Assembly: GCA_009602735.1 (NCBI GenBank)
Contig: WELA01010568.1
Coordinates: 54,316-118,315, forward strand
Source: Mesotaenium endlicherianum
Lineage: Eukaryota; Streptophyta; Zygnematophyceae; Zygnematales; Mesotaeniaceae
Direction of reading: 5' to 3'
DNA: 64,000 nt
Shown: piece by piece, positions 55,561 through 64,000 of the stretch
How the letters are laid out: each line of letters starts with the position of its first letter
Position numbering within the stretch: position 1 is the stretch's first letter
Program-made: the position numbers and the translations under genes
Notes under the pieces: generated by a model
What the model was told of the DNA's origin: nothing
The model's input: only the letters and a program-made list of their open reading frames with translations
The model's database searches: none

Positions 55561-55759
55561 CGTTGCAAAGCAAGGCTCGCTTCTGCACCTTGCTAAATAT
55601 GCCGACCGTTAATGCGGCAACCTGGGAGGATGACTTAACCGGAAATTGTGAGCAATTTGAATTTCAACCCGCAAGAGCTGTTACCAGTGCCACATCCAGT
55701 CACCTCCACGCTGAACTTGGTGCCAAGATTGGTGCCATTAGTGCAAGCAACTATTAGGA

Positions 55760-56750
55760 TGAACGGACCATTCCAATCAAAAGTGATTGTGTTGGACTTG
55801 TTTGCCAGATTGTGCCCTGGAACCATGGCACTAATTCAAAGGGGAGTAAAGTTGGCTAAGGTGGTTTATGTGGACAATGACATCACATCAATTCTAGCTT
55901 TTAGAGCTGCAATGAAGGAGATGCGGCAGATGCTCTACTTCCAAGATCTAATGCCTACGGATATCAAAAATGAAAATAATTGGAGTCATGGGAGGAGACA
56001 GCATGCAACTGCGCCCCTCGTACCTCAATATGTACAATGTTGATTGGGTCTTTGCTGGGTTCCCTTGCCAGCCATTCTCTCAAGCCGGAAGGATGAGGGG
56101 ATATAATGACCCGCAAGCAGCACCGTGGGGACAGATGGTGAAAATCATTAACCACTTGCTGGAGAATCAGCCAGATTAACCCGCCTAAGTGCTGGAAAAT
56201 GTACATCCCGGGTTGAAATACAACAAGATGCAGCCCGGAGACCCATGGCTGGTGTTTGACTCAAGACTGGATCATCATGCCTTGCTCAACAATGCAAGAC
56301 ATGGGGGATTGTCACAGCGTGACAAAAAAATTTGGACCAATGCTACACCACCCGAGATCCTGAGAAGGATGGAGCGAGCGACACAGCAAGCACCAGATGC
56401 TCGGGCAATGGGCGAAGTACTGGGGGTCCAGGTAAGGGCGGCGACAAAGTCACATCCTTTCCCTCAATACCGAGTAACACGCCAAAAGAACCAAGATTTT
56501 GTCCACACTCATAGCATTCCCACAATCAAGAGCTTTCAGGAATGGAGGAGCTGGGGTGGGTAGAGATTACACTGACGATGCTGTTTGGCGAGAGCCAAAT
56601 TGCGTGGAATAAGGAAGATGTCTGGGAATCCCAGACATAGTACTTCTTCAATTGCTTGAGACAGTTGGAGGGTCAAGGCCACAACCAAGGCATATGGCAA
56701 CATGATTGGGTAACACACCATGACATGGCTGTATAAGGATGGACAGTGGG
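55760..56750 (+). pseudogene. DNMT3-like cytosine-5 methyltransferase, element B copy
   Basis: Motif I VLDLFARLCPGTMALIQRG with VVYVDND after it. Motif IV VFAGFPCQPFSQAG with the catalytic Cys codon at 56066-56068. Motif VI VLENVHPG, then LLNNARHGGLSQRDKKIWTN (motif VIII region) and a motif X remnant GNMIG followed by a stop. Damage: an Arg for the first conserved Gly of motif I, a frameshift near 55960, two stops just before motif VI, and loss of part of the target-recognition region. The catalytic loop survives intact here although it is broken in copy A. Confidence 0.85.
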
Positions 56751-57244
56751 GCCAAGGCCAGCCAACGTTCACTCAGCATAATGGCCAGTGGCTACTATGC
56801 ACCCCAGGCTTAAAGAAGGCAAAACGGGCACCAGCTGGAGCGCTGAAGATGATTGTTGATGGCTTTGACAACTGGTCAAGAGGCGATAAAAGTACACTCA
56901 GCAACAGGGTAAGGAGAGGTGCCGGCCTCCAGGTAAAATTATGCCGCTGAAGGGAAAGGCTGAAGAGCCAAGGCTAAGTGAGGAGCAGGCTGTCAAGCCT
57001 GCCACTCCGCCACCAAGCAGCCAGGCTGAAAAGCCAGAGGGTAAGGAGGGGGGTGACCAACCCCCACCTGAACTCAAAGAGTAGCAATTACTGGATGCTT
57101 TTGCTGGAGAAAAGCATCTCGGAACAGAGACGTTTGCCATTGATAAATTGGTCATTGCCAGCAAAAAATGCAAATAGAGAGTTGCTGAAGAAGCATTGCA
57201 AGGTGTTTACTTTTACTAAGAAAGAGATTGGTACAACAACTGCC

Positions 57245-57897
57245 AGTGTGTGAAATCACTCTAAGCACGAACAACCCTGTCAGACTTGGGCCGTACAAGC
57301 TCAGTCAGACAAAGTAGGGTCGTGTGCTAAAAGCTGCATAATCTCGGCGTGATTGAAAAATCCACTTCAGTCCTAGTATAGTTGCAAAGAGAGACGAGGC
57401 CTGCAATTCCATTGCCATCCATATGTGTAGTGATTACAGGCAACTAAATCTTCACACAGAGCTAGATAGTTACGTGATGCTCACGCCAAATCTCATCTTC
57501 TCTATATTGCCACCACTGGGAAGGTGTTCAGCATCATGATCTGCGGCAAGGTTTTAACCAGATCCCTATGAAAATAAAAGGTTGAGGTAAGACTGCTTTC
57601 TGGACTCAAAGGGATTTATAGCAAGGGGCAGTGATGCCTTTTGGGCTGAAAATTGCCCCTGCCATAACTCAAAGGACTATGGATAAGGTACTGGAGGGGC
57701 TGGATTTTGCAATACCATACATTGATGAAGTTGTGGTATTTAGTGAGTCAATCAAGCAGCATCTAGAGTACTTAAAACAAGTACTTTTGCATCTGAAGAA
57801 ATTCCAGATGACACTGCATTCTGAAAAGTGCAGGTTTTTTGAGGCACATGTGCCCTACTTAAGACATGAGATTGGGATTAATGCTATGTCCCTCTAG
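57245..57897 (+). pseudogene. Element B reverse transcriptase remnant
   Basis: Fragments SDYRQLNLHTELDSY (RT block before the palm) and MPFGLKIAPAITQRTMD are recognisable, then YIDEVVVFS at the YxDD site: the second catalytic Asp is Glu. Several stops upstream. It clearly belongs to the Ty3/gypsy type by the FGLxxAPxxxQ signature. Confidence 0.8.
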
Positions 57898-58028
57898 GTT
57901 GTAAAGACTGAGGCTATCTACAAAATTCATGCACCTGCAAATGTATCTAAGCTAAGAGCTCCGCTAGGGCTAAGTGGATAATATTGCAAATTTGTGAAGG
58001 ACTATAGCAAGATCGCTAAACCCTTGAC

Positions 58029-58499
58029 ATGGTCCTGAAAAAGGATGTACCTTTTGTGTGGACAGACGCTCAAGAGAAAGCCATGAACAAGAAGGAGAGG
58101 CTGGTAACAGCCCTAGTCTTGCGAACACCGGACTATTACAAGCCGTTCAACCTACACACAGCCTGGAGTCGTGTGGGGATTGGAGCAGTGCTCACCCAGG
58201 CCGAAAGCCCTACGGAGGAGTACGTGATTGCCTATGCTTCACGCTCTAACAATATAGCAAAAAGCAATTATTTGTCATATGAAAGAGAGTTGCGGGCAAT
58301 GGTCTGGGCCGCCGCACATTTCAAGGAGTATCTTTGGGAAAGACCTATCACATTGATCACAGATTACTTGCCACTGATATGGTTGATGAAGCACGGAGAC
58401 CTCTTTGGAAAGTTGGCTCGCTTGGCTCTCAAGCTGCAGGAGTACATGAGGTGGGTGTACGGAATAATGAGTAGAAAATATCACGAAGTCTTGAAATAG
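58029..58499 (+). pseudogene. Element B RNase H domain
   Basis: Open for 156 codons. FNLHTAWSRVGIGAVL is the first motif with the catalytic Asp replaced (usual TDAS). YASRSNNIAKSNYLSYERELRAMVWA holds the conserved Glu, and LITDYLPLIWLM the third motif. Inactive by the first-Asp loss. Confidence 0.8.
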
Positions 58500-59596
58500 G
58501 AGCTGAAAGAGAACAATTTAAGTGAATGTTAACCCTCTCACTGGCTGATCCCAATGCGGGATGACCAAAAATTGGTCAACCACGGGCAACCTGCCACCGA
58601 CACCCGTGCGAAGGTCATTGATCGGGTTAATTTCCCACGTGCTGGGATGCACTGACCAGTTGACCACACCCTGACATTGGACATGGGCTAAATCGTTTCC
58701 ATTTTGACCACTTTACCAAATGGATTTCCATTCGAGCCGAATCGGCCCGTTCAAATGGATTTTGGTCCAATTGAGGCCTCAAATGAATTTTATTGTCGAC
58801 GGAACTCAAAATCCATAGTCGCTCCTCGTCGATCCACAGCGAAATAATACAAAGTTTGCTCGTGCAAAAAGTTACTTGCTTTTCCAAGCGTTAGGGACTG
58901 ACACGTCCGTCCCTCATTCTAAGATAAATAGTTGTTGTCGTTAAATAAAGTTCTAAGACATGTGTGTAAGTGAATGGTCACTTAAACGCTCTTCTCGCTA
59001 GCACGCCGCATGTTAGCAATTTTGAATCTTAGTTTTTCATTACACAGGAAATTGAATTGAAGTAATCGATCGCGTTTTTGTTCTTTCCCTTCGGACGGCA
59101 CAGAGGAATACATAGGAACACACGTAGTGAAAGAACTATTTCGACATTTAGCCACTACGTGAAGCAAACTTGAGCAAAGCAAGGGATTTGAGGCAGCTTT
59201 TTTAAGAAAGAGCGTGGAAAAGGACGGAAGGGGATGGTCAGTTGCGAGAGGGCCATTCAAAGGGAGGGCAGGAGGACGCCCATGGCAACGGGTGCTTTTG
59301 TGTGCACTACTTCTTGACTTAGATATTTAGGTAGGTGTTGGCGTGTTTAATCAGCAGACTAGTCATGCAGACTTGGTCGCTTATTCTGGGTAGTCGTCAA
59401 GCTCCTCCCTCCCTTCCTCCAAGAAGCTTGTGGGTTGCTGCTGGAGAAGGGTCATGGTGGGGGGGAAGCCTAGCCCCCCACCCCTCCGCCCCTGACTGGC
59501 CATTATGAGGAGAGAATTTGAATTGAATCGACTTACCAAATAGGCGATTAACGATTAATAAAGATCTTTATATCAGCAAGTAATCTTTATGGATTT
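58500..59596. other. No gene recognised between elements B and D
   Basis: Direct repeat TAAGTGAATG at 58519-58528 and 58967-58976 brackets 438 bases without inverted ends or coding potential. The remainder is unassigned. Confidence 0.5.
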
Positions 59597-60238
59597 TCTG
59601 TTAACTGGTTAAACGGCAAAAGGACAACACACTAGCAGTGAACAACACTCGTAAATCAAATGCGAGTAAACTAGCATCAATAATGCACTCAGTAAACTCA
59701 TACATAAGCAAGGTTGGAAGACAGTGCGTATCAATGGCTTCTCGCCTTGGATTCAGATCGCTCTCAGTAAGCTGTACAAGAGAGTTGGCCTCGTTTCCGA
59801 ATGCCGAACTCGAGAGCAATGCCTAGCATATGTACATGGAATGAGTTTACTGTTCAACGGCCAGTGCGATGGCACCGCCTACCCGGGAGTTAACCACGTT
59901 GGTAGGACCTCGGTTAACCAAATCCACCGCCATCTCCCAACATCCCGAATCGCCATCCATCATAGGGATGTCATCTGGCCATTCATCTAGCATACCACAC
60001 TTAGATGCATATCGAGGCAGTTCGCTGCTACCGAGTACGGAAGTCAGCTGGCTGGCAAAGAATGTGTCAGCAAGCTCACTTAAGCTGACTTCAGCCTGCT
60101 GCTTTTGGCTGAGTCATTAAACTGATATCAAATATAAAGTCCAGCAGACTGATTATTAACTAGAGTTCAGCAGGCTGAACTTATTTAACTGTTATATTTA
60201 AATGAATATTATATCAACCTATATACTGATTCATTACA
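59597..60238 (-). repeat. Candidate 3' LTR of element D
   Basis: Right edge (minus-strand start) TGTAATGAATC directly follows a purine tract (GTTGGAGGGAT). The left edge is guessed from GTTAACA (plus strand TGTTAAC at about 59597). An AT-rich TATA-like stretch (CTTTATATTTG) lies inside. Without a second LTR in the window the left end is not proven. Confidence 0.45.
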
Positions 60239-60254
60239 ATCCCTCCAACTTAAG
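60239..60254 (-). other. Polypurine tract of element D
   Basis: AAGTTGGAGGGAT next to the LTR candidate. Near-identical AAGTTGGAGGG copies occur at about 62255-62270 and 62310-62326. Confidence 0.6.
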
Positions 60255-60652
60255 ATGTTGTCGCCTCGACAACACTGACACAGGGTACATAGGTTTCCCT
60301 AACTGAAATTACTGATTCCTCTCCCATCCAGCATGCTGTGCCCCTGGCCCTCCGCCCTTAGGAGGCAGATGCCCCGGGGGCCCTATGGTCAGGGGAGCCA
60401 GTCCTCCTCCTGTCCTGGGGTCTTCTGAAGCCTGTCAGAGAGGGAGGTTCTGTGTAGGGACCCGACGGAGAACGCAGTAATTGTGCTGTTTCCTCCTGCA
60501 CGGTCTGAAATTGAATGGAGGCAGCCTTCTCCTGGGCATCCCTCAAACTGACTGGTACATATACCGGCATCCTAGAAGGATGTTGCATGACATGAGCTAA
60601 GGGTACATGCCTTCTCTGCGAGGGGGATGCCGGCAGGCCTCTGGCTATTTCT

Positions 60653-62037
60653 CTAGCAGCCCTCCTGTCTGCCCTGTCTGACTGGGTCTCCGTGCCCGGA
60701 GATGGGTTCTGTCCTCTGGCAGTTCTCCAGCCAAGTGATATCCTCCTCTTCAGCGAGTTGCTGTAGGGCCAACCCCGTCTTCTCCCTTACAGGAGATGTG
60801 GCAGGTGTCAGGAGCACGGCGGGGCTAGTGTCCTCCTCCTCGCCTTCCTCCTCGTCTTCCTCTGACTCCTCCTCCTCTCCGTTCCCGGGTTCCTCTGAGA
60901 CTTTTGGGGTCTCTTCTGTCAGCTGCTCCAGTTCTTCCCGAGAAAAAGAATATCCCACTGACCTTCCCCTTTTGGGTGCTGGTGGGGGCTGCTGAGTTTG
61001 GACCGCATACAGGTCCTTTTCCCCCTGCTTGCTTGCCCATTTGGCATAAGCGTGCTTCCCTTTTGAGAATGACTCTCGGGCCCTGCTTTTGTCCCCCTGC
61101 ATTTCTTGGCTCATGCAGTCTCTGACTCCATCCAATCTTGGGTCCCAAGCCGCAATGTGAGGGGGCAATACTATGTTCCCCTTTAGGTTTGTCAGGAAAT
61201 CCTCATCCGTCGCCCTGTCATTCTGCTGGTCCCTCATGTTGATGGTCATCCACCGCCAATCGGTGGGCTTTTAGAAGAAGGCAGGNCCAGGTCTGTCCTT
61301 TTAGGAGTACAAGTGTACCAGTGCCCTGCAAAGTCCAGCTGACTGGTTTCCCTGGCCAAGAATTCCCAGCTCCTTCTCTCCACCTCATTATACATGGCCT
61401 TGAACCTGTTATGGGATGTAGAGTCCTTAAAGCTGTCCGCGTCCATGGGGATCATCCTGATGACCCTATCTTCCCCCCAGATACCAGGAATCGATACAGC
61501 CCCTGCTTCGTTCACCCAGGCTATTGCCTTCGCCACTCTGATCGTATATCCTACCATCCTGGCGTAATCGTGGTAAAGGAGGGGCCCCGTGCTGACCTCT
61601 ATATACTTGTCAAAGTTTTCGGATGTTTCCCCTCCCCTCTGGAGGATGTCCTTCCGTGACTCACTGCGACTTCTCTGAGCATACTTGAAGGCCTCCTCCA
61701 GTAGATCAAAGCCCTTGCCCAGTACTATGTAGCGGTAGCTGCTGATTCTCCTCTGCTCTTCTTCAGCCTGCTGCTTCCGCTTCTCCTCAGCTTGTCTCTC
61801 CCCCTCTGCTTTCTTGGCCTCCTCAGCAGCTTTTCTGTCCAGTTCTTCCTGCCTCAGTCTGGCATGTTCCTCCTCCTCCTTCTTCTTCTGTGCCTCCCGC
61901 TGTTGTTGGAGTCGTTGTGATTCCCGAGCGGAGATGGAAGATGATTCGATGTCTCCACGGAACTGCAAGTATTTTGCATGTGCCTCTTCCGCCCTTCTCT
62001 TCCTCTTGAGTTCCGAATTTTGAGTCATCCTGCTCAA
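60653..62037 (-). CDS. Element D extra ORF: coiled-coil protein of unknown function
   Basis: About 460 codons, broken at a single-N join (61286) into 62037-61246 and 61249-60653. The first 115 residues are Lys/Glu/Ala/Gln-rich and almost certainly coiled coil (RLQQQREAQKKKEEEEHARL). A globular part follows (about 115-250; YRYIVLGKGFDLLEEAFKYA, IPGIWGEDRVIRMIPMDADS), then MTINMRDQQNDRATDEDFLT and a long acidic Glu/Asp tail. No CCHC, protease or membrane segment. It lies between integrase and the 3' LTR in the same orientation, the place of env-like or accessory ORFs in some plant elements. I do not recognise the family. Confidence 0.6.
61286..61286. other. Single-N assembly join in the extra ORF
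   Basis: GGCAGG, N, CCAGG. The frame changes here, so the ORF split may be artificial. Confidence 0.7.
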
Positions 62038-62376
62038 TCATAAACACAGTGCAGTTAGTGAAGTCATGATATTTTGCCGCTACTGAGTGCCCTTGATGAA
62101 GAGGAACGCGATCGGGAGAGTTCCTAGTGTGAAATACCTGGTGTGAGTGAATGTAAGGGAAAATTGAGTTAGAGAGAAAGTGAGTGTGAGCGCAGGTTGA
62201 GTGTGTAGTATGAATATCAAAGATTATCCGGCTGATCCCGAAACAGAATACCACTCCCTCCAACTTAATTTTAAAGGTGGGCTGCCTGTCACAACTGTCA
62301 CTAACTGTCACATCCCCCTCCAACTTATATGGAGACAGGACCTCCTGTTACCTTCCCACGTCTACTGAAGGCACAG

Positions 62377-62580
62377 TTAAGGCGGTGCCCCAGCCGCCCG
62401 ATGGTGGAACCGTTTCAACGCCCCTTTGGCGTTGGTCAGCTGGTCTCGAAACTCCCAAGTGTCCCCAGAGGCATCGTAACCCTTCCATCGGATGAGGTAC
62501 TTCATGACATATTTAGACGATCGACGGACCGAGCCAGCGTTTAAAATCTCATCGACCTCATATTCCTCAGGGTCGCCGTC
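62377..62580 (-). pseudogene. Element D chromodomain, frameshifted from integrase
   Basis: EEYEVDEILNAGSV, YLIRWKGYDASGDTWEF and LKRFHH are a standard chromodomain, ending with TAA at 62377-62379. Integrase arrives in another frame and stops at 62541, so a single-base indel lies shortly upstream. Confidence 0.85.
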
Positions 62581-63975
62581 CCGGACAGCGGGACCGGTCC
62601 CGGTTGGACAGGTAACCGACCTGTGAACAGTGTATCACCTTTGATGTATGGTTCCAGGAAGGAGACATTAAAGACCGGGTGACCCTTGTAGTCCACTAAC
62701 ATGTTCAGTTTGTAAGCATTCTGATCGACACGACGCACTACCGAATATGGACCAACCCAGACAGGGCCAAGCTTTTTCTTGACCACACCAAGGAGGTACA
62801 GGTGCTGAGAATGCAGTTTGACTAAATCGCCCTTAGAAAATGTCAGTTCCCGACGGTGTTGATTAGCGTATTTTTGTTGGTTTTCTTGGGCTTTGTGCAG
62901 GTTTTGTTGGANTTTGTGCAGGTTTTGTTGGACTTCTGACAGGGTGTCAGCAAACTCCTGAGTTAACTGGAGGGAGACCGGGTTGTCAATTTCTTCCGGG
63001 TCAGTTAAAGACTCCCCCAGTACATCTAAAGGAGACTTAGGGGCTCTACCCAGGCTGAGTTCAAAAGGAGTCTTGCCCGTTGACGCGTGCACCGCACTGT
63101 TGACCGCAAACTGAATTTGAGGCAACAAGTCATCCCAATTATCTTGTTTTTGGTTAATATATGCTCTCAGCACCTTCTCCTGAACTCGGTTAGTTCTTTC
63201 AGTTTGCCCATCAGTCTGAGGGTGGTTTGCTGTGCTGAGCAGCTGTCTGACTCCCATTAACCCCATTAAAGCTCTCCAGAACTTAGAGGTAAATTATGAG
63301 TCTCGGTCTGAGATGATATTAGAGGGTAGCCCATGTTGGCATACGACATGGTTGTAGAACTGTCTCGCTGTTTTGAGTGCAGTTACTTTGACAGTTGTGG
63401 GGATGAAAATGACCATTTTTGTCAATTTATCCACGACTATCAGTATCGAATCATGCCCATTAGCAGTTCGTGGCAATGTGACCACCCAGTCCACGGATGT
63501 AGTTTCCCAGCGTCCCGCTGGGATGGGCAGCGGTTGCAAGAGACCTCCCGGTGGTGTGTGCCTAGACTTATTTCTTTGACATTGATCACAAGACTTCACA
63601 TATTTCAAGACCTCTCGGGGCAACCCCTCCCAATGATAATGTTTTGCCAGTTTGCCAACAATTTTGGCCTGCCCCAAATGCCCACCCAGTAAACTGTCAT
63701 GTACTTGACTTAATAAAAGGGACCTTATTTCCAAGTTATTAGGAATGACCAGCTTCAGCCTGCCTGAAGTGGTTTCAGTCACCCAAACCCCTCCCTTCAG
63801 TTTTATACCCGAGCGCAGAAGCACGACACACACCAGTAGTGGGGCTGGGCTCAAATGTTGGGTCAGAAATGTAGGCTTTCCTAAGTTGTTCAAGGAAGGA
63901 CTTTTTCACCTTTAGTGAAGTGAGTGCACACAGGACTTTATCTACAGCATGCTGACTAAAGTTCCTTTCTTGCAA
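62541..63975 (-). pseudogene. Element D integrase (3' part of pol)
   Basis: Zinc finger HDSLLGGHLGQ...KSCDQCQRNK, first Asp in SVDWVVTLP, second in IISDRDS, then a TAA (63294-63296) followed by FTSKFW, and Glu in HPQTDGQTERTNR: the DDE core of a Ty3/gypsy integrase with one stop. The C-terminal GPY-type region (LGPVWVGPYSVVRRV, FNVSFLEPY) follows. A duplicated QQNLHK around the N at 62912 is an assembly join. Upstream, RALKVKKSFL-like sequence (63975-63775) links to RNase H outside the window. Confidence 0.88.
62912..62912. other. Single-N assembly join in element D integrase
   Basis: The 20-base sequence TTTGTGCAGGTTTTGTTGGA occurs on both sides of the N. One copy is probably surplus. Confidence 0.85.
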
Positions 63976-64000
63976 GTCAGGTCTTCTAGAGAGTGCATCA

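Larger units (their letters stand above)
52574..58499 (+). mobile_element. Element B: decayed copy of the DNMT-carrying retroelement, with RT and RNase H
   Basis: Plus-strand order: LTR/leader (52574-53036), truncated Gag, zinc knuckle, protease, methyltransferase, Pro-rich linker, RT, RNase H. Integrase and 3' LTR were not found. Compared with element A the first about 170 residues of Gag are missing, deleted between CTGAGAACTC and the TTTGAAGAATTTGATGAG block. Many stops and frameshifts. A 336-base MITE is inserted in gag. Confidence 0.8.
59597..64000 (-). mobile_element. Element D: 3' half of a decayed chromovirus with an extra ORF, runs off right edge
   Basis: Minus-strand order from the right edge: integrase, chromodomain, purine tract, extra coiled-coil ORF, purine tract, LTR. 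Integrase has one in-frame stop and the chromodomain is one frame off. It is a different family from elements 1 and 2 (integrase and chromodomain sequences differ widely). Confidence 0.75.

Noticed and set aside
1-64000. tRNA, rRNA and small nuclear RNA genes
   Set aside because: I looked for tRNA-like TTC-loop and acceptor patterns and for conserved rRNA blocks and saw none; a covariance-model scan would be needed to exclude small RNAs.

Overview
The window looks like nuclear DNA of a streptophyte green alga, probably a charophyte of the Klebsormidium type. This is inferred from gene content, not from a database match. The host genes are rich in GT-AG introns and include plant-type proteins: a geranylgeranyltransferase-I beta subunit, a U1 snRNP C protein, a root-cap-domain secreted protein and a pentatricopeptide-repeat (PPR) protein. 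The flanks are stacked Ty3/gypsy retrotransposons. One family carries a DNMT3-like DNA cytosine-5 methyltransferase, a combination already described for charophyte and dinoflagellate retrotransposons.

Layout. 1-5418 (minus): element C, a decayed Gag-protease retroelement that runs off the left edge. About 6250-25100 (minus): element A, which encodes Gag, protease, a DNMT3-like methyltransferase and a coiled-coil tail. It is interrupted by two chromovirus insertions of one family, both on the plus strand. Element 1 (8382-14352, older, broken) splits the methyltransferase gene. Element 2 (17909-24603, young, with intact gag and pol ORFs) lies upstream of element A gag. Both have 503-504-base LTRs and perfect 5-base target duplications. 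27120-51309 is a host gene island: GGTase-I beta (minus, 11 exons), SNRPC/U1-C (plus, 5 exons), root-cap-domain protein (minus, 4 exons) and a PPR gene (plus, at least 8 exons, with a very large low-complexity middle). 52574-58499 (plus): element B, a second, more decayed copy of the methyltransferase element; it keeps the catalytic motif and has an RT-RNase H remnant and a nested MITE. About 59597-64000 (minus): element D, a decayed chromovirus 3' half with an extra ORF between integrase and LTR.

How the parts relate. Comparing A with B, and element 1 with element 2, lets each copy act as the reference for the other. This exposes a -1 frameshift signal, an integrase deletion, C-to-T stop codons, the MITE empty site, and a set of single-N assembly joins flanked by short duplicated sequence. 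The host genes are divergently or convergently arranged single-copy genes with no sign of functional linkage. No tRNA, rRNA, CRISPR or bacterial-type signals were seen.
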